A stretch of 64,000 bases of DNA, taken from positions 3,472,001 through 3,536,000 of the forward strand of contig NZ_OZ253573.1 in assembly GCF_965262965.1 (NCBI RefSeq), read 5' to 3'. Position 1 is the stretch's first letter; every line of letters starts with the position of its first letter. A model generated the notes under the pieces. The model saw only the letters and a program-made list of their open reading frames with translations, made no database searches and was not told where the DNA came from. Below, piece by piece: positions 26,703 through 35,104 of the stretch. Position numbers and translations under genes: made by a program. This DNA is from Poriferisodalis sp965262965. GTDB lineage: Bacteria; Actinomycetota; Acidimicrobiia; Acidimicrobiales; Poriferisodalaceae.

Positions 26703-27815
26703 ATGAAGGTCCACTGGTTCTTGCCAACCGGAGGCGACTCGCGCGACGTGCTGCCCGATGAACCGGGCGCGCATTGGCGGTCGCCGTCGATGGACTATCT
26801 CGCGCAGATAGCGACCGCGTGCGATCAGCTCGGCTACGAGGGGATGCTCACGCCGTGCGGGACGATGTGCGAGGACGCCTGGCTCTCCACCATCGCCCTG
26901 GCGCCGCTGACGCGCCGCATCAAATTCCTGGTGGCGTTCAGGCCCGGGTTCCTCTCGCCCACGCTTGCCGCGCAGATGGCTTCCACCTACCAGCGGCTCA
27001 CCGGCGGCCGATTGCTGCTCAACATCGTGACCGGAGCAGAGCCGCGCGAGCTGAATCGCTTCGGCGACTGGCTCGACAAGGACACTCGCTATGCCCGGAC
27101 GGGCGAGTTCCTGCAGATCGTGCGCGAGGCGTGGAGCGGGGACCCGTTCGACTTCGACGGCGACTTCTACAAGGTCGCCGGCGCAACGACCCGCGATGTT
27201 CCCGATCCGGTGCCGCCCGTGTACTTCGGCGGAGCTTCGCCCGCCGCTGAGCGCATCGCCGCCTCCCACGTCGACGTGTATCTCGCCTGGGGCGAACCGC
27301 CGGACATGGTGACCGAACGACTGGGTCGCATGCGGGCGCTGGCGGCCGAACAGGGACGCACCCTGCGATTCGGCATTCGGTTTCACGTCATCACCCGACC
27401 TGATGCAGCCGATGCGTGGGCCGTGGCCGATGACATGCTCGCCCACATGAGTCCCGAGGCGATCGCTTCGGCCCAAGCCGACTTCGCCACCACCATGTCC
27501 GAGGGCCAGCGCCGGATGGCGCAACTGCACTCAGAGCAGGGCGGCCGACTCGAGATCCATCCCAATGTCTGGGCGGGCATCGGGTTGGTTCGGGGAGGCG
27601 CTGGCACCGCACTTGTGGGCAGCTACGCCGAAGTTGCCGACCGCATCGCCGAGTATCACGCACTTGGCTTTGACGAGTTCATCCTTTCGGGCTACCCGCA
27701 TCTCGAAGAGGCCTACTGGTTCGGCGAGGGCGTCATGCCGATCCTGCGCGAACGGGGTCTGCTGGAGCCGCTGCGGACGGGTTCGAGCGACGCGCTCGTC
27801 TCGTCGTTCCGCTGA
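26703..27815 (+). CDS. SsuD-like FMNH2-dependent alkanesulfonate monooxygenase (LLM family)
   Basis: The 370-residue luciferase-like monooxygenase starts VHWFLPTGGDSRD, the SsuD signature, and carries the conserved Cys in EGMLTPCGTMCEDAW. FLVAFRPGFLSPTLAAQMASTY, LLLNIVTGAEPRELNRFGDW, VYFGGASPAAERIAASHVDVY and the C-terminal FILSGYPHLEEAYWFGEGV complete the family pattern. It should oxidise a sulfonate (or similar compound) to an aldehyde plus sulfite using FMNH2 from a separate reductase. No ssuE or ssuABC is adjacent, so a substrate other than alkanesulfonates remains possible. Confidence 0.9.
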   Translation: MKVHWFLPTGGDSRDVLPDEPGAHWRSPSMDYLAQIATACDQLGYEGMLTPCGTMCEDAWLSTIALAPLTRRIKFLVAFRPGFLSPTLAAQMASTYQRLTGGRLLLNIVTGAEPRELNRFGDWLDKDTRYARTGEFLQIVREAWSGDPFDFDGDFYKVAGATTRDVPDPVPPVYFGGASPAAERIAASHVDVYLAWGEPPDMVTERLGRMRALAAEQGRTLRFGIRFHVITRPDAADAWAVADDMLAHMSPEAIASAQADFATTMSEGQRRMAQLHSEQGGRLEIHPNVWAGIGLVRGGAGTALVGSYAEVADRIAEYHALGFDEFILSGYPHLEEAYWFGEGVMPILRERGLLEPLRTGSSDALVSSFR

Positions 27816-27822
27816 GCATTCG

Positions 27823-28548
27823 GTGCCAGAGCACGTGTCCCCGCCATTGCGATTGGGCTTGCTGCGCTGCGACGATCCCGCTCCCGAATTGAGATCGATC
27901 TGCGGTACCTATTCCGACATGTTCGCCGGCGTGATTGCGCGGGTCGATCCGAACGTGCAGATGGACACCTTCAGCATTCCTGATGGCGAGTGGCCAGACG
28001 ACCTCGACGTCTACGACGGCTGGATGACTACGGGCACGCGAGCTTCTGTGTACGACGACGTGCCGTGGATTGCCCGGTTCGTCGACTTCGTGAGGCAGTT
28101 GCACGCTGAGCGTCGAAAGATGTTCGGTGTCTGTTTCGGTCACCAGATGATCGCCCACGCTCTCGGCGGAACGGTACAACGCGCGCCACACGGCTGGACG
28201 GTCGGTGCGAACGTCTGGAAACTCCATGAGCACCGCAGCTGGATGGATCCGCCATCGGATGAGATCCGCCTCATTCACAGCCATCAAGACCAGGTGCTGT
28301 CGCTCCCACCCGACGGCGTCGTGCTCGCGGGTGCAGATCGCTGCCCGATTGCGATGCTGGCGGTGGGGGAGCACCTGGTTGGCTTGCAGGGCCACCCGGA
28401 ATTCCAGCCCGAGTTCGTCGGACCGCTGTACGAGAGCCGCACCGAGCTGTTAGGCGCTGAAACCGTGGCCGAAGCGAAGGCCAGCCTGGCCACCCCTTGC
28501 AATCAGGAGCTCGCAGCAACCTGGATGCTGCGCTTCTTCGCCGGCTAA
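27823..28548 (+). CDS. class I glutamine amidotransferase-like protein
   Basis: The 241-residue product is a stand-alone GATase1 domain. The nucleophile is in GVCFGHQMIAHALGG (Cys about residue 105) and the His-Glu pair in LQGHPEFQPEF near 192. This layout resembles GMP-synthase-like proteins such as YfeJ and plant gamma-glutamyl peptidases, which cleave gamma-glutamyl bonds. GTG 27823 is the best start: the preceding gene ends 8 bp upstream, and the frame is otherwise open into it. GTG 27835 is an alternative. Cotranscription with the monooxygenase suggests a role in sulfur or glutathione-like adduct metabolism, which is speculative. Confidence 0.82.
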   Translation: MPEHVSPPLRLGLLRCDDPAPELRSICGTYSDMFAGVIARVDPNVQMDTFSIPDGEWPDDLDVYDGWMTTGTRASVYDDVPWIARFVDFVRQLHAERRKMFGVCFGHQMIAHALGGTVQRAPHGWTVGANVWKLHEHRSWMDPPSDEIRLIHSHQDQVLSLPPDGVVLAGADRCPIAMLAVGEHLVGLQGHPEFQPEFVGPLYESRTELLGAETVAEAKASLATPCNQELAATWMLRFFAG

Positions 28549-28598
28549 CCCGCTCCTCCAGCTTCTACAGCGCGAGCCCCTGCTCCTCGTCGGCGCAT

Positions 28599-29882
28599 TC
28601 ATGGCTGGGGGGGCGAGAACTCGTACACGACATTGCGCAGCGACGCCTCGGCATTGCCCGGGCCGAGGCTCTGGACGATGGTCATCTTTGCCGGACCGCA
28701 GTCTCCGAACCCGTCGCAGCTGAGCGTCCCGATGAGCCCGTCGAACCCGGTCACCTGGTGGAGGTGCTGGCGCACTGCGGCCCGGTCGATCACCAGGGCG
28801 CCGTCGTCAAGCCATGACGCCGCCAGCACAGCGTCGAGCAGCAGCGTGGCCGCATCATAGGAGTGAGCCCAGAACGCCCGAACCGGGGGTTCGCCGGTTT
28901 CATCGATGAACCGCTGCATCACCTGGTCGGCGGTTCGCCCCGTGGCTTGATTGGCATTGCCGCCATAGCGCAGATCAGGACCGGCGACAAAGATGCCCTC
29001 GTTCTCCTCCAGCTCGAGGAACGGCACGTTGAGCACCGTGTCGGCCGCAACCAAGATGATCTCTCCCAGAGCGTCCGACGCTCGGACCTGCGAGACCGCG
29101 TAGTCGGCCAGCGGACGGGTGACCGGCAAGAACAGCGCGTCCGGGGCGCCATCGGCGAACTCGGCGAGCACGCTCGTGAGATCCGTGGCGTCCTGATCGA
29201 CCTCGACAAAGCCGGTAACGCGACCCCCGACACGCTCGAAGGCGTTGCGGAACGCCTCGGCCAAACCCTTGGTGTATGCGTCGCCGTGATGGATGACGGC
29301 CACACGCCCGGCACCGTGCGCATCGCGGAGGAAGCTCGCCACCGCCTCGCCTTGATACAGGTCGTTCTGAGCCGTGCGGAAGTACCCCGGACGGTAGAAC
29401 TCGTTGGGATTGCCTGCCAGATCGGAGGTCAGGGCGGGCGAGGAGTTCGACGGAGAGATCATCGTCAGACCCGCGTCGGAGAGCACCGGCGAAGCGCCCG
29501 TAGCAGCTGCTGAGCACGACGTTCCCACCACACCGACAATGGCCGGGTCGGCGATCACCGTGCGTGCCGCCTGCTGGCCGCCCTCAGGGGTGCATTGCTC
29601 GTCGAGGCCGGTCACCTCCACTGTGACGCCTTGGATCGTGCCGTAGTCCTCGACGGCGAATACAGAGGCTTGGTGGTAGGTGGTCAGGCCATGGCTGACA
29701 GGTCCGCTGAGGCGCGTCATGGTCCGTATCTGAATGGCGTCGCCGCGCTCAACCCGCACCACACCTAGCGAGCCATCGCCGATGGGGTCGTGTGCTTCGC
29801 TGCTCGAATCGCCACACCCTGCGCCGAGCAGGGCGACAACAGCCAGCAGGGTCGCACCGAATGCAGCCGGACGAGACCACAA
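28599..29882 (-). CDS. branched-chain-amino-acid-type ABC substrate-binding lipoprotein
   Basis: The 427-residue protein has a lipoprotein signal (FGATLLAVVALLGAGC, Cys about 23) and a periplasmic-binding type I body: LSGPVSHGLTTYHQASVFAVEDY, DEQCTPEGGQQAARTVIADPAIVGVVG, TMISPSNSSPALT, YFRTAQNDLYQGEAVASFL and VAVIHHGDAYTKGLAEAF. This is the Leu/Ile/Val-binding (Peripla_BP_6) family. No permease or ATPase gene is adjacent, so it may work with the Liv system at 39788-46453 or act as a sensor. It is divergent from the P450 gene. Confidence 0.88.
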   Translation of the reverse strand: MWSRPAAFGATLLAVVALLGAGCGDSSSEAHDPIGDGSLGVVRVERGDAIQIRTMTRLSGPVSHGLTTYHQASVFAVEDYGTIQGVTVEVTGLDEQCTPEGGQQAARTVIADPAIVGVVGTSCSAAATGASPVLSDAGLTMISPSNSSPALTSDLAGNPNEFYRPGYFRTAQNDLYQGEAVASFLRDAHGAGRVAVIHHGDAYTKGLAEAFRNAFERVGGRVTGFVEVDQDATDLTSVLAEFADGAPDALFLPVTRPLADYAVSQVRASDALGEIILVAADTVLNVPFLELEENEGIFVAGPDLRYGGNANQATGRTADQVMQRFIDETGEPPVRAFWAHSYDAATLLLDAVLAASWLDDGALVIDRAAVRQHLHQVTGFDGLIGTLSCDGFGDCGPAKMTIVQSLGPGNAEASLRNVVYEFSPPQP

Positions 29883-29930
29883 CGGATCGAGCAGCGACCG
29901 ACGGCTGCTGGACGGCTTTCCCGTTCACAT

Positions 29931-29962
29931 CAGTCTCCCAACAGTTCAGTCTCCTAACAGTA
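29931..29962. repeat. 16-bp direct tandem repeat upstream of the P450 gene
   Basis: CAGTCTCCCAACAGTT (29931-29946) is followed at once by CAGTCTCCTAACAGTA (29947-29962), 14 of 16 bases identical. The pair lies between the divergent starts at 29882 and 30009 and could be a binding site for a regulator of one or both genes. No regulator gene is adjacent. Confidence 0.6.
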
Positions 29963-30008
29963 CGGTGAGCCGGTGCCGGGCATCGACTCACCAGGGTTCC
30001 AGGGCCAT

Positions 30009-31337
30009 ATGTCTGAAACGCATCCGACGACTCCCGGCGAAGTCGAGTTGGCGGAATTCGGATTGTTCGACCCCTCCGCACAGCAGTGCCCGCACGCGTA
30101 CTACGCCGAGATGCGAGCGTCGGCGCCGGTCTTTGCTGCCGGCGCCGGAGGACCTCCGCTGTACCTCATCACGAGGTATGACGACGTGCTCGAGGTGGTG
30201 CGGGATCACGAGACGTTCTCGTCCCGATTCGATGTCGGCGGGCGGGGCAACTCTGAGCTCGCACGTCGTACCAGGGAGCTCTACGAGGCTGAAGGCGGCT
30301 ACGACCGCGTCGGCACGATGCTCACGGCGGATCCTCCCGACCACACCCGGTTCCGCCGCCTCGTCAGCAAGGCGTTCACGCCCAAAGTCATCAACGACCT
30401 TGAGCCAGCGATTCGTGAGATCACGACGACGCTCATCGATGAGATGCTCGCCGCGGTCGCCCCCGGCGACCCGATCGACTTCGTTGAGGCGTTCGCAGTA
30501 CCGCTGCCGGTGGCGGTCATCGCCCGAGCGCTCAACGTTCGCGATGACCGCTTGGCCGACTTCAAGCGTTGGAGCGACGCCTCCATTGCCGGTATCGGCA
30601 CGAACATCTCCGTCGAGGAACGCTTGGACGCCGAGCGAGAGGTGATCAAGTTCCAGAAGTACTTCGCCGCACAGCTCGAACAGCGCCGGACCGAGCCCGC
30701 CGACGACCTCCTGACGAATCTGCTGAACGCCCGCATTGACCGCCACGAGGGTGACCACAACCCTCAGGGCGGCGAAGCCCTATCGACAGCGCCGCTGGAG
30801 ATGTCAGAGATGCTCAGCATCATCGAGCAGCTGCTGGTCGCCGGCAATGAGACCACCACCAAGATGCTCACCGAGATGATGCGGCTGCTGGGGGAGCACC
30901 ACACCGAGTGGGATGCGCTACGAGCAGACGCGTCTCGAGCGAAGGCCGTCGTCGAAGAGACGCTGCGAATGTCGACACCGACGCAGGGGATGTTCCGCGT
31001 CGTGACGAAAGACACTCAAGTGGCCGGCGTCGAGCTCCCTGCCGGCTCGCACGTCGTGGTGATGTTCACCTCGGCGAACCGTGACGAATCGGCGTTCGAC
31101 GACGCTGAATCGTTCTGCCCCATGCGCAAGGGCGTGATGAACCACCTCGCGTTCGGCCGCGGTATCCATTTCTGTCTGGGATCTGCACTGGCACGCCTGG
31201 AAGGGCGCGTCGCGGCGGAGGAACTCTCGACAAGGCTGGCGTCGGTGAAGCTCTCAGGCTCGAACGACTTCGAGTACCACCCCAGCTTCTTGCTGCGGGG
31301 CTTGAAGCGACTCGATGTCGAGATGCGGCCTGCCTGA
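30009..31337 (+). CDS. cytochrome P450
   Basis: From ATG 30009 (MSETHP) the protein has 442 residues; GTG 29973 in the same frame would add 12. The I-helix oxygen-binding motif is LLVAGNETTTKML near 280, the K-helix ExxR is VEETLRMSTP, and the heme-thiolate loop is FGRGIHFCLGSALARLE with Cys near 388. DPPDHTRFRRLVSKAFTP is the conserved C-helix region. It is a soluble class I bacterial P450 and needs ferredoxin and a reductase, not seen nearby. Substrate is unpredictable; the setting suggests catabolism of a lipid or xenobiotic. Confidence 0.94.
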   Translation: MSETHPTTPGEVELAEFGLFDPSAQQCPHAYYAEMRASAPVFAAGAGGPPLYLITRYDDVLEVVRDHETFSSRFDVGGRGNSELARRTRELYEAEGGYDRVGTMLTADPPDHTRFRRLVSKAFTPKVINDLEPAIREITTTLIDEMLAAVAPGDPIDFVEAFAVPLPVAVIARALNVRDDRLADFKRWSDASIAGIGTNISVEERLDAEREVIKFQKYFAAQLEQRRTEPADDLLTNLLNARIDRHEGDHNPQGGEALSTAPLEMSEMLSIIEQLLVAGNETTTKMLTEMMRLLGEHHTEWDALRADASRAKAVVEETLRMSTPTQGMFRVVTKDTQVAGVELPAGSHVVVMFTSANRDESAFDDAESFCPMRKGVMNHLAFGRGIHFCLGSALARLEGRVAAEELSTRLASVKLSGSNDFEYHPSFLLRGLKRLDVEMRPA

Positions 31338-31349
31338 GCCGATGCGCAA

Positions 31350-31940
31350 CTACGTGGTCGGCATCCAATCGGGCCGGCCCGTCTCGTAGCCGTCGATCGC
31401 GTCCACGCTGCGCATAGTGATGCCGATGTCGTCAAGACCTTCGAGGAAGCGCTCCCGGGTGGCGTCGTCCATCGGGAACGGCTCCTCGATGCCCACCGCC
31501 GGCACGCTCAGCATCCGGCGTTCGACATCGACGGTCACGGACAGGTCGGGATCCTCAGCCAGGGCCGAGCGCAGTCTCGTGGCCGTCTCGTCGGATACCT
31601 GAACCGGCACCAGGCCGTTCTTTGTGGAGTTGTTGCGGAAGATGTCGCCGAACCGAGGCGACACCACTGCCACGAACCCGTAGTCCATGAGCGCCCACAC
31701 GGCGTGCTCTCGCGACGAGCCCGTGCCGAAGTTGGATCCCGCCACCAGGATTGATGCGCCGGCGTATCGCTCGTCATTGAGCACGAAGTCGCGCTCGTCT
31801 CGCCACTCGCTGAACAGCCCCTTGCCGAAGCCGGTGCGTTCGACCCGCTTCAACCAATCGCTGGGAATGATCTGGTCGGTGTCCACGTCCGAGCGATCGA
31901 GCGGGACTGCCCGGCCTTCGTGCACGCGTACTGGCTCCAT
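31350..31940 (-). CDS. leuD: 3-isopropylmalate dehydratase small subunit
   Basis: The 196-residue subunit has the aconitase swivel-domain pattern: RSDVDTDQIIPSDWLKR, VAGSNFGTGSSREHAVWAL (substrate-binding loop) and FGDIFRNNSTKNGLVPVQV. With LeuC it isomerises 2-isopropylmalate to 3-isopropylmalate, and in many bacteria citramalate to methylmalate. GAAGAGGG precedes the ATG by about 9 bp. It lies 52 bp after leuC and is cotranscribed with it. Confidence 0.95.
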   Translation of the reverse strand: MEPVRVHEGRAVPLDRSDVDTDQIIPSDWLKRVERTGFGKGLFSEWRDERDFVLNDERYAGASILVAGSNFGTGSSREHAVWALMDYGFVAVVSPRFGDIFRNNSTKNGLVPVQVSDETATRLRSALAEDPDLSVTVDVERRMLSVPAVGIEEPFPMDDATRERFLEGLDDIGITMRSVDAIDGYETGRPDWMPTT

Positions 31941-31992
31941 GTTTGTGCCCTCTTCGGTGTGGGTGTGGCTGTAACAGTTGAATCAGCTGTGC

Positions 31993-33429
31993 TCAGCCGA
32001 GATCTTCGGGCGTGGCGAATGAACCCGCAATCGCAGTCGCCGCAGCGACTTCGGGGGAGCACAAGTGAGTCCGCCCGCCTCGCCCTTGGCGTCCCTCGAA
32101 ATTCCTGTTCGAGGTCGAAGCCGATCGCTCGCCGGGCGACAGCTTGTCGGGATTCATGGCCAGGCACATCGAACAGCCCGGCTCCCGCCAGTCGAAGCCG
32201 GCCTCGGTGAACACCGCGTCCAGACCCTCGGCTTCGGCTTGGGCCTTCACGGCGAATGAGCCTGGAACGACCAGCGTCCGCACACCGTCGGCCACCTTGC
32301 GCCCGCGGGCAACTGCTGCAGCCGCTCGCAAGTCCTCGATCCGCGAATTCGTGCAGCTTCCAATGAAGACGGTGTCCACCTTCACGTCGGACAACCGCAC
32401 GCCCGCCTCGAGACCCATGTAGTCAAGGGCTCGCTGCGCAGTCGCGGCGTCGACGGGGTCGTCGAAGTCAGCGGGCCCCGGAACCGCAGCATCGATGGGA
32501 ATGACGTGAGCGGGGTTCGTGCCCCAGGTGACGTGGGGCCGCAGCGCGGAGGCGTCAATCGCCACCGATTTGTCGAATGTCGCCCTCTCGTCGGTGGCCA
32601 GCGAGCGCCAGTCCGAGACGGCGGCGGCCCAATCGGCGCCTGATGGCGCCCCGGGTCGGCCTCGCAAGTACTCAAAGGTGGTGTCGTCGGGGGCGATGAG
32701 ACCAGCCTTGGCGCCGGCTTCGATGGACATATTGCACACCGTCATCCGGCCCTCCATCGACAGTGCCCGGATGGCCTCGCCGCGGTACTCGATGACGTGC
32801 CCGATGCCGCCGCCGGTGCCGATCTGTCCGATGATGGCGAGCACAATGTCCTTGCCGGTCACGCCGGCAGGCGCCGCCCCGGTGACCCGTACTTCCATGG
32901 TGGCGGGACGCGTCTGGGGCAGCGTCTGGCTGGCCAGCACGTGCTCGACCTCAGATGTCCCGATGCCGAACGCCAGCGCGCCGAAGGCACCGTGCGTCGA
33001 AGTGTGGCTGTCCCCGCACACCACGGTCATGCCCGGCAGCGTCAGGCCGCGTTCCGGCCCGATGACATGGACAATGCCCTGACCAGGGTCGCCCATCGGA
33101 TACAGCGTGATGCCGAATTCGTCGCAGTTGGTCCGCAGCACCTCGACCTGTTTGGCCGAGATCGGATCGGCGATCGGCAGGTGCAGATCTGCAGTCGGGA
33201 CGTTGTGGTCCTCGGTCGCCACGGTGAGGTCCGGGCGCCGCACGGTTCGCCCGGATATGCGCAGGCCCTCGAACGCCTGCGGCGAGGTCACCTCGTGCAC
33301 GAGGTGAAGGTCGATATAGAGAAGGTCGGGCAGTCCGTCGCCAGCGCGTACGAGGTGGCGGTCCCAGACTTTCTGGCTGAGCGTTCGCGGCCCGACCGCT
33401 GGGCCTTGCGGCGTACTGGTGTTGGTCAC
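31993..33429 (-). CDS. leuC: 3-isopropylmalate dehydratase large subunit
   Basis: From GTG 33429 (VTNTSTPQG) the protein has 478 residues, close to the usual 470; the frame is open to 33513 without family resemblance. TVVCGDSHTSTHGAFGALAFG is the substrate site, and the 4Fe-4S cluster Cys are in FIGSCTNSRIEDL and GCSMCLAMNPD. It acts with LeuD. greA lies 96 bp upstream on the same strand. The iron-sulfur cluster makes the step oxygen-sensitive. No leader peptide is seen in the gap. Confidence 0.95.
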   Translation of the reverse strand: MTNTSTPQGPAVGPRTLSQKVWDRHLVRAGDGLPDLLYIDLHLVHEVTSPQAFEGLRISGRTVRRPDLTVATEDHNVPTADLHLPIADPISAKQVEVLRTNCDEFGITLYPMGDPGQGIVHVIGPERGLTLPGMTVVCGDSHTSTHGAFGALAFGIGTSEVEHVLASQTLPQTRPATMEVRVTGAAPAGVTGKDIVLAIIGQIGTGGGIGHVIEYRGEAIRALSMEGRMTVCNMSIEAGAKAGLIAPDDTTFEYLRGRPGAPSGADWAAAVSDWRSLATDERATFDKSVAIDASALRPHVTWGTNPAHVIPIDAAVPGPADFDDPVDAATAQRALDYMGLEAGVRLSDVKVDTVFIGSCTNSRIEDLRAAAAVARGRKVADGVRTLVVPGSFAVKAQAEAEGLDAVFTEAGFDWREPGCSMCLAMNPDKLSPGERSASTSNRNFEGRQGRGGRTHLCSPEVAAATAIAGSFATPEDLG

Positions 33430-33524
33430 CCCATCACTATGGACCCTGCACATGCCCTCTGCCAACGGCAACGGCGGCAGCGTTGGAACAGCCGACGTCG
33501 ACGCTGCCCGCATTCAGGCGGCGA

Positions 33525-34031
33525 TCAGGACTCGATGGCGACGATCTCGATGCTGAGCGTGTTGCCGTTGGCTTCATAGCTGACGGTCTGACCGGCTTGC
33601 GCGCCTTCGAGGGCTTGACCCATCGGCGAGCCGGGCGAGACGATATCCATGCCGGGCCGGCGCTCCTCGATGGAACCGAACAGGTACTGCTCAACGATGT
33701 CGTCGCCCTCGAAGCGGATCGAAATCACGTTTCCGGGAGCGACCACTCCGTTGCAGGGCACCTCGATGATCTCGCAGTTCTCCAAGATGGAGGTCAGGTG
33801 CATGATGCGGCCCGCCATCTTTCCCTGCTCTTCCTTGGCGGCGTGGTAGTCGCCGTTCTCCGACAGGTCGCCCAGCAGGCGAGCGGTCTCGATCTGTGTG
33901 GCGATGTCGATGCGGCCTCGACCGGCCAAATCGGTGAGCTCGGCGCTGAGGCGATCATGGGCCTCGCGTGAGATTCGATGGGTCTGGGGCACCTGCGTGA
34001 GGTTACCGAGGGCTTCTCGGGGCACACTCAT
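33525..34031 (-). CDS. greA: transcription elongation factor GreA-like protein
   Basis: The 168-residue protein has the GreA/GreB layout: an N-terminal coiled coil with the acidic tip GDLSENGDYHAAKEEQGKM near 54-72, which enters the RNA polymerase secondary channel, and a C-terminal FKBP-like domain from about 95 (FGSIEERRPGMDIVSPGSPMGQAL). It stimulates cleavage of backtracked RNA. It starts 50 bp from leuB, divergently, and precedes leuCD on the same strand. Confidence 0.9.
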   Translation of the reverse strand: MSVPREALGNLTQVPQTHRISREAHDRLSAELTDLAGRGRIDIATQIETARLLGDLSENGDYHAAKEEQGKMAGRIMHLTSILENCEIIEVPCNGVVAPGNVISIRFEGDDIVEQYLFGSIEERRPGMDIVSPGSPMGQALEGAQAGQTVSYEANGNTLSIEIVAIES

Positions 34032-34081
34032 CCGACAGAAATGGCCTACAAGGGCCTCGGCGGGCGTCGAAGAAGCAGCTG

Positions 34082-35104
34082 ATGTCCGGGAAAGGGAATG
34101 AGACAGTGACCCATCGCATCGCAGTCATCGGGGGAGACGGCATTGGGCCTGAGGTCATTTCCGTTGCGCTCGATGTCATCACTGCCGCCGGCGCCGATAT
34201 CTCGACGACCGATTTCGATCTGGGCGGTCAGCGCTACCTCCGCGACGGCACGGTGCTCGACGACGACACGCTCGATGAGCTGCGCGCCTATGACGCGATC
34301 TTGCTGGGCGCAGTCGGCACGCCTGAGGTACCACCCGGCGTCATCGAGCGAGGCCTGCTGCTGAAGGCCCGCTTTTCGCTGGATCTCTATGTGAACCTTC
34401 GTCCGTTCACCCTGCCCGACGGACACAGTTTCACGGTCATTCGCGAGAACACTGAGGGCGCATATGCGGGCGAGGGAGGCTTCCTTCGCAAGGGCACCCC
34501 ACACGAGATTGCGACGCAGGGCTCGGTCAACACCCGCATGGGCGCTGAACGCGTCATCCGCTACGGCTTCGAGCTGGCTCGCCAGCGCGAGCGGCGTCAC
34601 CTCACGCTGGTTCACAAGACCAACGTGCTGACGTTCTCGGGTGACCTGTGGGAGCGCACGTTCAACGAGGTCGCCGTCGAGTATCCAGATGTCGGCACGG
34701 CGTACAACCACGTCGATGCTGCATGCATCCACTTCGTGGAAGATCCGCACCGCTACGAGGTGATCGTCACCGACAACCTGTTCGGCGACATTCTCACCGA
34801 CTTGGGCGGGGCAATCTCAGGTGGCATCGGATTGGCGGCTTCGGCCAATCTCAACCCGGACCGAACGTCGCCTTCGCTGTTCGAGCCCGTCCATGGCTCG
34901 GCTCCTGACATCGCCGGTCAAGGTCTGGCGAACCCCACTGCAGCTGTTCTCTCGGCCGTGCTCATGCTCGAGTTCTTGGGCGAGGCCGAGTGTGCTGCAC
35001 GAGTTCGAGCTGCCTGTGAGGCCGCCGTCTCGCACGACGAGGTGCCCGACATCGGCACCGACGAGATCGCCAAGGCCATCCACGCTGGCCTGACGGACGG
35101 GTGA
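34082..35104 (+). CDS. leuB: 3-isopropylmalate dehydrogenase
   Basis: The 340-residue NAD-dependent enzyme oxidises 3-isopropylmalate to 2-oxoisocaproate and, in the citramalate route, methylmalate to 2-oxobutyrate. Visible motifs are IAVIGGDGIGPEV, the substrate Arg region LRPF, VIRENTEGAYAGEGG, HKTNVLTFSGDLW, the metal acid in VTDNLFGDILTDLGGAISGG, and FEPVHGSAPDIAGQG. Start is ATG 34082; GTG 34106 (VTHRIAV) with AAAGGGA upstream is a good alternative. The stop overlaps the first codon of cimA, so the two are coupled. Confidence 0.95.
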   Translation: MSGKGNETVTHRIAVIGGDGIGPEVISVALDVITAAGADISTTDFDLGGQRYLRDGTVLDDDTLDELRAYDAILLGAVGTPEVPPGVIERGLLLKARFSLDLYVNLRPFTLPDGHSFTVIRENTEGAYAGEGGFLRKGTPHEIATQGSVNTRMGAERVIRYGFELARQRERRHLTLVHKTNVLTFSGDLWERTFNEVAVEYPDVGTAYNHVDAACIHFVEDPHRYEVIVTDNLFGDILTDLGGAISGGIGLAASANLNPDRTSPSLFEPVHGSAPDIAGQGLANPTAAVLSAVLMLEFLGEAECAARVRAACEAAVSHDEVPDIGTDEIAKAIHAGLTDG

